64,000 bases of DNA from LMUY01 sp965199005. GTDB lineage: Bacteria > Pseudomonadota > Alphaproteobacteria > Acetobacterales > Acetobacteraceae. The position numbers and the translations under genes are program-made. Of the stretch, positions 25,155 to 33,486 are shown one piece after another. The stretch covers positions 248,001 through 312,000 of the forward strand of contig CBDAQK010000001.1 in NCBI GenBank assembly GCA_965199005.1, written 5' to 3'. The notes under the pieces are model-generated. The model made no database searches. It had not been told where the DNA came from and saw nothing but the letters and a program-made list of their open reading frames with translations. Within the stretch, counting starts at the first letter, position 1. Every line of letters begins with the position of its first letter.

Positions 25155-25996
25155 TCTGCTGCTGCCTGTTGGCGGTTGCGGCCCTGCTCGCAGTAATCGG
25201 TGTCGGAGCACACGAACATGCGGCTGCCGCTGTTATCGGTGACCACTTCGTCCAGGTAGCTATCGCCGGCCCCGCACAGCGCACAGCGATGCGGCGCCCG
25301 GGTGAGGCGGAACGGATGGTCGTCGAAATCCAGCGAGCGGACGGTGGTGTAGGGAGGTATGGCGTAAATCCGCTTCTCCCGCCCGGCCCCGAACAATTGC
25401 AGCGCCGGCATCATATTCAGCTTTGGATTGTCGAAGGCCGGGATCGGGCTGGGCGACATCAGGTAACGCCCATTCACCATCACCGGATAGCTATAGGCGA
25501 TGGACACGTGGCCGAACCGGGCGATGTCCTCATACAGCTTCACATGCATCAGCCCGTATTCGGCCAGGCCATGCATCCGCCGCGTTTCCGCCCGGCTCGG
25601 CTCCAGCGAATAGAGCGGCTCCGGCTGCGGCACCTGGTAGACCAGGATCTGGCCCTCCTGCAGCGGTTGCTCCGGCACGCGGTGCCGGGTCTGGATGACC
25701 GTCGCGGAGGCGGTCTGCGTCGTCGTCGCCACCCCAGCGGTGCGTGCGAAGAAGGCGCGGATCGACACGGCATTGGTGGTGTCGTCAGCCCCCTGGTCGA
25801 TCACCTTCAGCACATCCTGCGCCCCGAGGATGGATGCCGTGACCTGGATGCCCCCGGTGCCCCAGCCGTAGGGCAGCGGCATTTCGCGGCTGCCGAACGG
25901 GATTTGGTGCCCAGGGATGGCGACCCCCTTTAGGATCGCCCTTCGGATCATCCGTTTGGTCTGTTCGTCCAGATAGGCAAAATTATAGCCGTTCAT
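25151..25996 (-). CDS. phnJ: alpha-D-ribose 1-methylphosphonate 5-phosphate C-P lyase
   Basis: A 281-residue radical-SAM-like enzyme that cleaves the carbon-phosphorus bond of ribose-1-phosphonate 5-phosphate. The iron-sulfur ligands form Cys-x2-Cys-x21-Cys-x5-Cys (Cys238, 241, 263, 269), exactly three residues earlier than in E. coli PhnJ. Gly29 in AIPGHQ corresponds to the radical-bearing Gly32. The signature SREMPLPYGWGTGG is intact, so the enzyme should be active. It overlaps phnI and phnK by 4 nt each. The start at 25996 matches the family N-terminus MNGYNFAYLDE. Confidence 0.97.
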   Translation of the reverse strand: MNGYNFAYLDEQTKRMIRRAILKGVAIPGHQIPFGSREMPLPYGWGTGGIQVTASILGAQDVLKVIDQGADDTTNAVSIRAFFARTAGVATTTQTASATVIQTRHRVPEQPLQEGQILVYQVPQPEPLYSLEPSRAETRRMHGLAEYGLMHVKLYEDIARFGHVSIAYSYPVMVNGRYLMSPSPIPAFDNPKLNMMPALQLFGAGREKRIYAIPPYTTVRSLDFDDHPFRLTRAPHRCALCGAGDSYLDEVVTDNSGSRMFVCSDTDYCEQGRNRQQAAAE

Positions 25997-27075
25997 TCGG
26001 CTGCCATCCTCGTTGCTGCGGCATCGGCACGCATGCGGCGAACCGTCTCCAGCTCGCTTTGAAAATCCACGTAATGCGGCAGCTTCAGATGCTCGACGAA
26101 GCCGTTCGCCTCGACGTTGTCGCAATGGTACATGACGAATTCGACATTTTGCGCCGGGGCGACCCGGTCCTCGCCCAATTCTTCGGCCCGCATCGCGCGA
26201 TCCACCAGCGACATCGCCATGGCCTTGCGCTCCGCGTGGCCGAAGCACAGGCCGTAGCCGCGGGTAAATTGCGGCGGCTCGGTTTTCGAGCCGGCGAATT
26301 GCGCGACCATCTGGCACTCCGTGACCACCATGTCGCCGATATCGACGGCAAAGCCCAACTCGGGCGGCTCGATCTCCACGGCGACCGCGCCCACACGGAT
26401 TTCACCGACGAAAGGGTGATTCCCGCCATAGCCGCGCTGGGTGGAATAGCCGAGCGCCAGCAGGAAGCCCTCATCGCCGCGGGCCAACGCTTGCAGGCGG
26501 GTTGCGCGGGCGGCTGGAAAGGCCAATGGCTGCCGGGTTAAATCGGCACCCAAATCGGAGGTGCCATCGCCCTCGATCAGACCCTCCGCCTGCAGGATGT
26601 GGCTGACCGGGGCCACGTGCTCGCAGGGCGCCGGCGCGGTCATGGCCGGCAGTGTGGGCGCGCCGTTTGCCGCGAGGGCGAAATCCAGCAGGCGATGCGT
26701 GTAGTCGTAGGTCGGGCCCAGCACTTGGCCGCCCGGCAAATCCTTGTAGATCGCCGAAATCCGCCGCAGGATGTCCATGTCGCCCGTTTCGACCGGCAGG
26801 CTGGTGGCGAACCGGGGCAGGGTGGTGCGGTAGGCCCGCAGCAGGAAAGCCGCCTCGACCAGATCGCCCTGGGCCTGCTTGATCGCCAGCGCGGCGAGGC
26901 TGCGGTCATAGATCGAGCCTTCCGCCATCACCCGGTCCACCGCCCGGCCGAGCTGGGTCTCGATCTGGTCGGTCCCGAGCTCCGCCACGCTGGTGTCGCC
27001 GCGGCGCTGTTCCGCGAGCCAGGCATGCGCCGCCGATATCGCCTGCTCACCGCCCTTGACGGCAACATAGGCCAT
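25993..27075 (-). CDS. phnI: C-P lyase core subunit PhnI (ribose 5-triphosphate phosphonylase component)
   Basis: A 360-residue protein. PhnI with PhnG, PhnH and PhnL makes ribose-1-phosphonate triphosphate from phosphonate and ATP by displacing adenine. The N-terminus MAYVAVKGGEQAISAAHAWL and the internal ETGDMDILRRISAIYKDLPGGQVLGPTYDYTHRLLDF are diagnostic (quoted here only as landmarks, near residues 97 and 115). His-rich and Glu-rich metal/nucleoside residues occur in the middle (CFGHAERKAMAM). It starts one base after the phnH stop and overlaps phnJ by 4 nt. Confidence 0.95.
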   Translation of the reverse strand: MAYVAVKGGEQAISAAHAWLAEQRRGDTSVAELGTDQIETQLGRAVDRVMAEGSIYDRSLAALAIKQAQGDLVEAAFLLRAYRTTLPRFATSLPVETGDMDILRRISAIYKDLPGGQVLGPTYDYTHRLLDFALAANGAPTLPAMTAPAPCEHVAPVSHILQAEGLIEGDGTSDLGADLTRQPLAFPAARATRLQALARGDEGFLLALGYSTQRGYGGNHPFVGEIRVGAVAVEIEPPELGFAVDIGDMVVTECQMVAQFAGSKTEPPQFTRGYGLCFGHAERKAMAMSLVDRAMRAEELGEDRVAPAQNVEFVMYHCDNVEANGFVEHLKLPHYVDFQSELETVRRMRADAAATRMAAE

Positions 27076-27076
27076 C

Positions 27077-27652
27077 TCAGACGGCCTCGATCGAAAGGCT
27101 GCGGGGCAGCGCCGCGACCCGTGTTCCCGCGCACAGCACCAAATCGATCCCCCTGGGATAAGCCGCGTGGTTGGCCCGCCACGCGGCCACGAAATCATCC
27201 GGCAATGGCCCGAGGCAGACTGTCTCCGGCGTCTTCAACCCGGGGCCGCTCAGGCGCAGGCGGGGGCCGCCGTCGAGACTGGACAATTGCAGGATCACGG
27301 TCGCGCTGGTCTCCGGCCCGTCATGGCTGCCCCAATCGAGGGCGGCGAGCGGCGGAAGGGCCAGGCACACTGCGAACATCGCTGACTCCCTCGGCACGAA
27401 CGCCGCGCCGCAGTGGAATTGCAGCCACGCTGCGGCTTGGGCGGCGGCAGGGTCGAGCCAGAGCGGGGTCTCCGCATCGGCCAACGTGAGCAGGACCGCG
27501 GCCGTGGCCGGCGCCAGCGGCTCGGGCGCACGCAACCCGGCCCCAGCACTGCCGATCCGGCCAGGGTGGGACATGGCATCGAGCACCGCGCGGAAACACG
27601 CCTGGGCGTCGGCGACGGGTTGCGCGAAGCCGGGGAGGTCGACGTCGCTCAC
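27077..27652 (-). CDS. phnH: C-P lyase core subunit PhnH
   Basis: A 191-residue PhnH, a structural partner in the hexameric-core C-P lyase complex with a PLP-transferase-like fold but no cofactor. Family marks are the N-terminal LPGFAQPVADAQACFRAVL, then DAMSHPGRI near residue 27 and ESAMFAVCLALPPLAALDWG. The GTG at 27652 overlaps the phnG stop (GTGA) and fits the family N-terminus; the frame stays open upstream to 28063 through phnG without similarity. Length matches E. coli PhnH (194). Confidence 0.94.
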   Translation of the reverse strand: MSDVDLPGFAQPVADAQACFRAVLDAMSHPGRIGSAGAGLRAPEPLAPATAAVLLTLADAETPLWLDPAAAQAAAWLQFHCGAAFVPRESAMFAVCLALPPLAALDWGSHDGPETSATVILQLSSLDGGPRLRLSGPGLKTPETVCLGPLPDDFVAAWRANHAAYPRGIDLVLCAGTRVAALPRSLSIEAV

Positions 27653-28098
27653 CGCATGGTCGCCATGGTGAAGAATTGCACGCGGGTCGCGGCGGCTTTC
27701 TCTGCCGTTTCGGCCCGGCGGCGCGCTTGTATCGCGGCCAGCGGCGTTACCACCGCGTCGCGCACATCCTGCCGCGCCGGGTCCTGCAACACGCCGTCGA
27801 GCAACGCGGCCAACTCCGCTTGGCGCAGGTCGCGGCCTGCCACGTAGGCGTGGCCGGTTTGCCCCGTCTCCGTGACCACGGTGCAGCGCGTGACCGTGAT
27901 CTCGCCCAGATGGAATGGCGCGCCGCCACCCCCGGTCCGCCCCCGCGTCATGACCAGGCCTGCCTCCGGCCCCCGCAGTACCGTGTAACCCGGCAGGGGC
28001 CCGCACCCCGTCAGAAGCTGGTGGAGCTCCGCCACGCTTGCCCGCGCCAGCACCGCCATCCAACGCTGGCGTTCGGTTTTGTCGTCCGAAGAAGGCAT
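27649..28098 (-). CDS. phnG: C-P lyase core subunit PhnG
   Basis: A 149-residue protein equal in size to E. coli PhnG (150). Landmarks are RQRWMAVLARASVAEL at the N-terminus, PFHLGEITVTRCTV in the middle and the C-terminal ATRVQFFTM. It is the first gene of the phnGHIJKL operon. I use the ATG at 28098; a GTG at 28110, four codons earlier, is also in frame and neither has a strong ribosome-binding site. The operon promoter should lie in the spacer shared with phnF. Confidence 0.93.
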   Translation of the reverse strand: MPSSDDKTERQRWMAVLARASVAELHQLLTGCGPLPGYTVLRGPEAGLVMTRGRTGGGGAPFHLGEITVTRCTVVTETGQTGHAYVAGRDLRQAELAALLDGVLQDPARQDVRDAVVTPLAAIQARRRAETAEKAAATRVQFFTMATMR

Positions 28099-28125
28099 CG
28101 GTCCATCCACGCTATGGCGAGCGAG

Positions 28126-28157
28126 CGTCTAGCAGGTTATACGTCTAGACCTCTAGC
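28126..28157. promoter_or_regulatory. probable PhnF operator between phnG and phnF
   Basis: The 107-bp divergent spacer contains CGTCTAG at 28126-28132 and again at 28142-28148, 16 bp apart, the second inside the perfect palindrome GTCTAGAC (28143-28150), followed by CTCTAGC at 28151-28157. GntR/PhnF operators known from mycobacteria contain a related TATAGACC half-site, so GTCTAGACC fits this type. Binding here would repress both phnF and phnGHIJKL. Confidence 0.55.
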
Positions 28158-28205
28158 GCTTTATGGCCAGCACGACGAAGTGTCACATTGCGGGAACGGA
28201 CTCAG

Positions 28206-28925
28206 ATGCAGGTGAATCGGGACAGTCCGGTGCCGATGTGGCACCAGATCGAACTGGCCTTGGCGCAGGATATCCAAACCGGCGTGTTGCTGCCGGGCAC
28301 TAGGCTACCGGCGGAGGCGGATGTCGCCGCCCGCTTCGGCGTGCATCGCCACACCGCCCGCCGCGCCTTGGCGACGCTGGTGGAGAAGGGGGCGGTGCGG
28401 ATCCAGCGCGGGCTGGGCACCTTCGTCGAGGACGCCCTCATCGAATATCCCATTTCACAACGCACCCGCTTCACCGCGAATTTGCAGCAGCAGAACCGGC
28501 TGGGGAGCCACGATTTGCTGGAGGCGTCCGACCAGCCTGCCCCGAGCCCGATCGCGGAGGCCTTGGACATCCCCCCGGGAACGACGGTCACCCTGTTGCA
28601 GACGCTAGGGCGCGCCGACGGCATCCCGATCAGCCTCGCATCGACCTACTTCCCTGCCGCGCGTTTTCCGTGCCTCGCCGCCCTGTACCGGGACTTGAGG
28701 TCGGTCACCGCCGTGCTGGAGCGGTTCGGCGTGTCCGACTATCTCCGCCGGTCGACGCGCATCACCACTGCCCTGCCGACCGAGCACGAGGCAAGCCTGC
28801 TACGGCAGCCCAGGCGCGCCCCAATCCTGACGGTCGAAAGCACCGATGTTGACACGGAAGACCGGCCCATCTCGGTCAGCCGCACCCGCTTCGCCGGGGA
28901 GCGGGTCCAGCTCCTGGTGGGATAG
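28206..28925 (+). CDS. phnF: GntR-family regulator of phosphonate metabolism PhnF
   Basis: A 239-residue HutC-subfamily GntR regulator. Residues about 5-75 are the winged helix (VPMWHQIELALAQDI, then RLPAEADVAARFGVHRHTARRAL), and residues about 95-235 the UTRA ligand-binding domain (LEASDQPAP..., ILTVESTDVDTEDRPISVSRTRFAGERVQLLV at the end). The ATG at 28206 is preferred; an in-frame TTG at 28188 lies upstream. Divergence from phnG and the CTAG-containing dyads in between make it the regulator of the C-P lyase operon, presumably relieved by a phosphonate or its intermediate. Confidence 0.92.
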   Translation: MQVNRDSPVPMWHQIELALAQDIQTGVLLPGTRLPAEADVAARFGVHRHTARRALATLVEKGAVRIQRGLGTFVEDALIEYPISQRTRFTANLQQQNRLGSHDLLEASDQPAPSPIAEALDIPPGTTVTLLQTLGRADGIPISLASTYFPAARFPCLAALYRDLRSVTAVLERFGVSDYLRRSTRITTALPTEHEASLLRQPRRAPILTVESTDVDTEDRPISVSRTRFAGERVQLLVG

Positions 28926-28927
28926 GC

Positions 28928-29698
28928 TCAGCACCCGGTGAATTTCGCCGGCCGCTTCTCCAGGAACGCCCTCACCCCTTCCGCGAAATCCTCCCCCTGC
29001 CCCGAGATACGCTGCGTCTCCCGTTCGAGGTCGAGTTGCTGGTCCAGCGTGTGGGTTCCCGATACGGCGAAAAGTTGCTTCATCCGTGCGATTGCCGCCG
29101 TCGGTTGCGTGGCGAGCTGGGCGGCCAGCGCCTGCGCCTCCGCCACCAGCGCTGAATCGTCCACCACCTGCCAGATCATCCCCCAGGCGAGCGCCTGCTC
29201 CGCCAAAACCGGGCCGCCCAGCATGGCCATGCCCCGGGCCCGCGCATCGCCGGCGAGGCGGGGCAGCAGCCAGGTGCCCCCGGCATCCGGGATCAGGCCA
29301 ATCTTGACGAAGGCCTGGATGAACCGGGCCGATCGCCCGGCCAACACGATATCGCAGGCCAACGCGACATTGGCGCCGGCCCCAGCGGCCACCCCGTTCA
29401 CGGCGCAGACGACCGGCATCCGCAGCGAGCGGATCTTGCGCACCAGCGGGTTGAAGCCACGCTCCAGCACGTCGCCCAAATCCTCACCCATGGTCGCCGC
29501 GAGATCGGCACCGGCGCAGAACCCCCGTCCCGCGCCAGTCAGCACCAGGGCGCGGCACGCCGGGTCGGCTTCCGCATCCCCCAACGCCGCGAGCAGAGTC
29601 TCCGTCAGGGCATCGTCGAAGGCATTCAGCTTGTCTGGACGGTTCAGGGAGAGCGTGCGGTAGCCGGCACCCCGTTCGACCAACACCAATTCGGACAT
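28928..29698 (-). CDS. paaG: enoyl-CoA hydratase/isomerase, PaaG-like
   Basis: A 256-residue crotonase-family enzyme. The oxyanion-hole regions are GRGFCAGADL (about residue 62) and VNGVAAGAGANVALACD (about 106). The wording FNPLVRKIRSLRMPVVCAVNG and FVKIGLIPDAGGTW is close to PaaG, the epoxyphenylacetyl-CoA isomerase of the phenylacetate pathway. Asp in the PDAGG segment is a catalytic residue in PaaG. No other paa genes are nearby, so a general enoyl-CoA hydratase role remains possible. The ATG at 29698 gives the usual N-terminus MSELVLVERG; its stop is 3 bp from that of phnF. Confidence 0.82.
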   Translation of the reverse strand: MSELVLVERGAGYRTLSLNRPDKLNAFDDALTETLLAALGDAEADPACRALVLTGAGRGFCAGADLAATMGEDLGDVLERGFNPLVRKIRSLRMPVVCAVNGVAAGAGANVALACDIVLAGRSARFIQAFVKIGLIPDAGGTWLLPRLAGDARARGMAMLGGPVLAEQALAWGMIWQVVDDSALVAEAQALAAQLATQPTAAIARMKQLFAVSGTHTLDQQLDLERETQRISGQGEDFAEGVRAFLEKRPAKFTGC

Positions 29699-29794
29699 CG
29701 CGCTTTCCCCTGTTTCCGATCCCCGGCGGATCAGGCAACCTGCAGGCCGCCTCGTCAATCACCGTCCCAGCGGCCATTTCGCAGGAGAGGGACT

Positions 29795-30652
29795 ATGCGC
29801 GCCAAGATTCGCGATACCGAGATATTCTTCGACGTCGAGGGCGCCGGCCTGGTGCCGGAGGGCGCCACCATGCGGGAGCGGCCGGTGGCGATGGTCATCC
29901 ATGGCGGACCCGGCGGCGACCACACCGGGTTCAAGCCCGCCATGTCGCCGCTCGCGGACACCATGCAACTGGTTTATTTCGACCATCGTGGCCAGGGCCG
30001 CTCGGCTGCTGGCGACCCGGCGCGCTACACGCTCGATGAGAACGTGGCCGACATGGAGGCGCTACGGCAGCATTTGGGGCTGGGGCCGGTGGTCAGCATC
30101 GGCACCAGTTATGGCGGGATGGTCGCCATGGCGCACGCGGCCCGCTATCCGGGCGCGGTCGCCAAGCTGATCCTGATCGTCACCGCGTCCCATGGCGGCT
30201 TCATGCCGCGGGCAGAGCAGTTCATTCGCGAGCATGGCACACCGGACCAGCAGCGTGTGTGCGAACGCCTTTGGAGCGGCACGTTCGAGACGGCGGAGCA
30301 GATGGCGGAGTATTATGCCGTGATGGGTCCGCTCTACAGCCGGCGCCACACCGCGGCGGCCGCATCCACCCGCGGCCGCGCGACCTACTCGCCGGCACCG
30401 CTGAACCGCGCCTTCGGCCCCGCCGGGGTGTTGCGGCTGTTCGACCTGCGGCCGGAGATCACCGGCATCACCATCCCGACGCTGATTTTGGCCGGCCGAT
30501 ACGACTGGATTTGTCCGCCCGCCTTCTCGGAGGAAATCCACCGCCTGATCCCCGGTTCTACCTACCGCCTGTTCACCGAAAGCAGCCATTCCATCCGGGC
30601 GGACGAGCCGGAGGCCCTGAACGCCGCGATCCGGGATTTCGTTACGGCATAG
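29795..30652 (+). CDS. alpha/beta hydrolase, proline iminopeptidase-like
   Basis: A 285-residue alpha/beta hydrolase. HGGPG at 36-40 is the oxyanion loop typical of the prolyl aminopeptidase (S33) group. DHRGQGRS follows, and the nucleophile elbow is GTSYGG with Ser105. The acid is probably the Asp in ILAGRYDWICPP and the base the His in ESSHSIRAD near the C-terminus. GGAGAGG precedes the ATG. The cap domain (about 150-210) is alanine-rich. The gene overlaps the convergent FAD reductase by 11 bp. Substrate could be a peptide, ester or lactone. Confidence 0.82.
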   Translation: MRAKIRDTEIFFDVEGAGLVPEGATMRERPVAMVIHGGPGGDHTGFKPAMSPLADTMQLVYFDHRGQGRSAAGDPARYTLDENVADMEALRQHLGLGPVVSIGTSYGGMVAMAHAARYPGAVAKLILIVTASHGGFMPRAEQFIREHGTPDQQRVCERLWSGTFETAEQMAEYYAVMGPLYSRRHTAAAASTRGRATYSPAPLNRAFGPAGVLRLFDLRPEITGITIPTLILAGRYDWICPPAFSEEIHRLIPGSTYRLFTESSHSIRADEPEALNAAIRDFVTA

Positions 30653-31760
30653 CAATTCGGGTGCGCCGGGCCACGATCCGCAGCAGGCTGGGCCAAGACC
30701 GCGCGGCCGCCACGATCAGAGAGCGGATGGGCCGCGAGCGGGTCAGCCGATAGGCACGCTGCGCCAGCCGCACCGGCGGGCCAGCATCGCGCCGGAGGGC
30801 ACGGTGGTATTGCGGGGCCGTCTGCCCAGTCAGCACCGCCTCGGCAGCCAGCCTTGCGCTGTGCAGGGCGATCGCCATCCCATCGCCGCAGAAGGACGGG
30901 ATCACCGCGGCCTGGTCGCCGAGCCGGAAAAGTCCGGGCGCATCGTCCGCGCCATGAATGAAGCCATACGGAACGCGGAAGATTGTGAGCGGCCGGTCCC
31001 ATGCTGGCCGCGCACCGTCCAACCGCCGGGCCAGGTGACTGTCCTCCCGCTCCAGCGCCGTCAGCAGGCCGGGCCAGTCCGACTCATACCGGCTGCGGTC
31101 CACCAGCAGGCAGAGATTGGCCACGCCGTGTTCGACCATCTGCAAACCGGCATAGCCGCCGCGGAACAGCACGACCTCCACGTGCCCAGCCAGCGCGGCC
31201 TGTTGCGCCGGACAGAGCTGCAAATGCAGCTTGAAGCCAATCAGCGCTTCCGGGGGCGAGCGGGGCATGCGGGGCAGACCGCGCACATCGTGCTTCCCCG
31301 TCGCCAACAGCAGAATGGGGGCTTCCAGCGTCCCCTCGCTCGTCTGCACCTGGCCCGCCGCGGCCTGGCGAACGTGCACACCCCGGTTCACCTCCGCACC
31401 GTCGGCTGCGGCGCGCGCGAGCAACGCCTCGTCGAGCGCCCATCGGGATAGGCCGGCCGCCGGAAATGGCAGGCGGCTTTCGGCCACGCGGCCCCGGTGC
31501 ACGAGGCGCATGGCAGCGATTGGCACCGCGCCGAGCGCAGGCACATCCACGCCCAAGCCCGCCAAATCGGCCAACGCCTCGCCGCTGATGAACTCGCCGC
31601 AGATCTTGTGCGCCGGTCCCGTCTCCCGCTCGAGCAGGGTAACCCGGCGGCCTGCCCGCGCCAACCGGCACGCGGCAGACGCTCCGGCTGGGCCGCCACC
31701 CGCAATGACGACGGCGCTCAGTGCAACCGCTCCACGCAAATGCGGAACGGGAAAACCCAT
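30642..31760 (-). CDS. FAD-dependent reductase, geranylgeranyl-reductase-like (PKS operon)
   Basis: A 372-residue flavoprotein of the geranylgeranyl reductase/PHBH family. The FAD motif VVIAGGGPAGASAACRLARAG starts near residue 15, followed by ERETGPAHKICGEFISGEAL; the second FAD motif is FRLGDQAAVIPSFCGDGMAIALHSARLAA. It is the last gene of the type III PKS operon and may reduce or hydroxylate the polyketide. The start is uncertain: the ATG at 31760 follows AGG at proper spacing and overlaps the methyltransferase by 43 nt; a CTG at 31721 would give a 4-nt overlap like the other junctions. Confidence 0.78.
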   Translation of the reverse strand: MGFPVPHLRGAVALSAVVIAGGGPAGASAACRLARAGRRVTLLERETGPAHKICGEFISGEALADLAGLGVDVPALGAVPIAAMRLVHRGRVAESRLPFPAAGLSRWALDEALLARAAADGAEVNRGVHVRQAAAGQVQTSEGTLEAPILLLATGKHDVRGLPRMPRSPPEALIGFKLHLQLCPAQQAALAGHVEVVLFRGGYAGLQMVEHGVANLCLLVDRSRYESDWPGLLTALEREDSHLARRLDGARPAWDRPLTIFRVPYGFIHGADDAPGLFRLGDQAAVIPSFCGDGMAIALHSARLAAEAVLTGQTAPQYHRALRRDAGPPVRLAQRAYRLTRSRPIRSLIVAAARSWPSLLRIVARRTRIAMP

Positions 31761-32413
31761 CGCACCTGGCCCGGCACGCCGGCCCGGTCGAGCAGGCGCT
31801 GCCACTCGCCCACGCGGAAGCCCCGGGCGATGGACACGGGTCCGTCATGCTGCACGAAACGGTGCCACCGCATCACCCGGGCCAGGAGGCGGAAGCCGTG
31901 ATAGGGAAGGGCATGGCGGTGCAGGTCGTTGACGAACCAGCCATGCCGGGCGTGGCGTTCCATCCACTGCAGGAAGTCCACGACCTGCCCGTCGCTCAGG
32001 TGGTGGGTGAACAGGGACGAGATGATGTAGTCGGGCGGCGGCTCCGGCACCGCCGTCAGCACGTCGCCGGCCGCCAGCCCCAGCGTGAGGCCGGGCGAGG
32101 CAGCCCGGGCGGTGGCAGGGGCGGCCGGGTTGAGGTCGATCCCCCGCAGCGCCACCACACGGCTCCGGCGTTGCCCCCATCGGGCAATGGTCCGCAGCAT
32201 GTCGCCATGGCCAAACGCCACGTCGTACACCGAGATCGCCTCGTTGGCGGCACGCCGCCGCATGGCGCGGTCGAGCCAGGCGAGGGTCGGCCGCCGCGCC
32301 AGCGTAACGGTGTTGACGCGCGCCAGGTCGCGCAGGCAGTGGGCATAATCCGCCGCGTCGACACAATCCGTATCCATCAGCTCCGCCGCGTCGCTTCTGA
32401 CGGCGAGGGTCAT
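31718..32413 (-). CDS. class I SAM-dependent methyltransferase (PKS operon)
   Basis: A 231-residue methyltransferase. The SAM-binding motif I is VYDVAFGHGDMLR (about residue 62), with a degenerate Gly pattern; the acidic motif is LRGIDLNP, and DYIISSLFTHHLSD is the motif IV region. FVNDLHRHALPYHGF resembles the UbiE/phenol-methyltransferase type found beside bacterial type III PKS genes. It could methylate a resorcinol or pyrone oxygen, or a ring carbon. The ATG at 32413 overlaps the PKS stop by 4 nt. The annotation as tailoring enzyme rests on operon position. Confidence 0.8.
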   Translation of the reverse strand: MTLAVRSDAAELMDTDCVDAADYAHCLRDLARVNTVTLARRPTLAWLDRAMRRRAANEAISVYDVAFGHGDMLRTIARWGQRRSRVVALRGIDLNPAAPATARAASPGLTLGLAAGDVLTAVPEPPPDYIISSLFTHHLSDGQVVDFLQWMERHARHGWFVNDLHRHALPYHGFRLLARVMRWHRFVQHDGPVSIARGFRVGEWQRLLDRAGVPGQVRWVFPFRICVERLH

Positions 32414-33486
32414 ACGCGTTGGAACCGGAACGTCTCGGCGCACAGGCCTGGACCGAATGCCATGGCCAGCCCGGTCTGCGGGCCGGCGGTACCCCGCAAC
32501 ATACGGTCGAGGATGAACATGATGGTGGCGGACGACATGTTGCCGAAATCACGCAGCACCCCGCGAGACCAATCCAGCGCATCCCGGCTCAGCCGCAACC
32601 CTTGCTCCACCCCATCCAGCACGGTGCGTCCGCCGGCATGCACCGCCCATAGATCAATCTGTTGCGTAGCCTGGCCGCGCAACAGCCCGCCGGCATCGGT
32701 CCGCTCCAACTCGCCGCGCAGGGCCATGGCGATGCGGCCCGGGACCTTGCCGGAGAGCGACATGTCGAAGCCCTGGTCGCCGATCCGCCAGGTAATCAAC
32801 CCGGCCGAGTCCGGCAGGGTGGTGGATCGGAAATCCAGCATGCCAATCCCCTCGGGCACCGCGGTGACCAGCGCGGCGCTGGCCCCGTCGCCGAACAGCA
32901 TGAAGGACAGGACGGTCTCCAAATCCGCGCTCTCCTGCAAATGCAGGGTGCAGAGTTCCAAGTTCACGACCAGGACCCGCGCCGCCGGGTCGGACCGGAC
33001 GGTGTGGAAGGCGGTGCGCAGGGCGTTGACCGCCGCATAGCATCCCATGAACCCAATCAACGTTCGCTCGATCCCAGGGGACATGCCCAGCCGCGCTGCG
33101 AGCAATTGGTCCAGTCCAGGCGCGGTAAACCCGGTGCAGGACGCAACGACGATGTGGGTGAAACGGGCGGGATCCTCGCCCAAGCTGGTGATCGCTGCCG
33201 CGGCAAGGCCGGTCGCGTGGTGCTCGTAGTGGCGCATGCGCGCGGCGGTGGCGGGAAAGCGGTTGCGATGCAGGAAGCCGTCCGCATCCACTTGCTGTGC
33301 GCCGGGTTCGCCGGGCTGAAGGACGGAGAAGCGGTGCTCGATGCCACACCGCTCGGCCATGCGGTCGAACAGGGTGCAGTCGCGCTCCTGCTGCAGCAGG
33401 CTGCGGGCGAAGACCATGAAGGCGGCATGCACGTCGTGCCGCGGCACGGCGGTGCCGATGCGGTTGATGTGGGGGATGATCGTCAT
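32410..33486 (-). CDS. type III polyketide synthase (chalcone/stilbene synthase family)
   Basis: A 358-residue homodimer-forming type III PKS that extends an acyl starter with malonyl-CoA and cyclises the chain to a resorcinol, pyrone or phloroglucinol. The triad is complete: Cys149 in GFMGCYAA, His283 in VHAGG, Asn316 in DFGNMSSAT. GDGASAAL and the C-terminal GFGPGL-equivalent AFGPGL are conserved. The start at 33486 overlaps the ketosynthase stop by 4 nt. With an ACP and a FabF-type ketosynthase directly upstream, the starter may be delivered from a dedicated fatty-acyl-ACP, as in alkylresorcinol pathways. Product unknown. Confidence 0.92.
   Translation of the reverse strand: MTIIPHINRIGTAVPRHDVHAAFMVFARSLLQQERDCTLFDRMAERCGIEHRFSVLQPGEPGAQQVDADGFLHRNRFPATAARMRHYEHHATGLAAAAITSLGEDPARFTHIVVASCTGFTAPGLDQLLAARLGMSPGIERTLIGFMGCYAAVNALRTAFHTVRSDPAARVLVVNLELCTLHLQESADLETVLSFMLFGDGASAALVTAVPEGIGMLDFRSTTLPDSAGLITWRIGDQGFDMSLSGKVPGRIAMALRGELERTDAGGLLRGQATQQIDLWAVHAGGRTVLDGVEQGLRLSRDALDWSRGVLRDFGNMSSATIMFILDRMLRGTAGPQTGLAMAFGPGLCAETFRFQRV

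Noticed and set aside
31721..33040. A 439-codon plus-strand frame across the methyltransferase and type III PKS
   Set aside because: It is antisense to two genes with intact catalytic motifs and shows no domain of its own.
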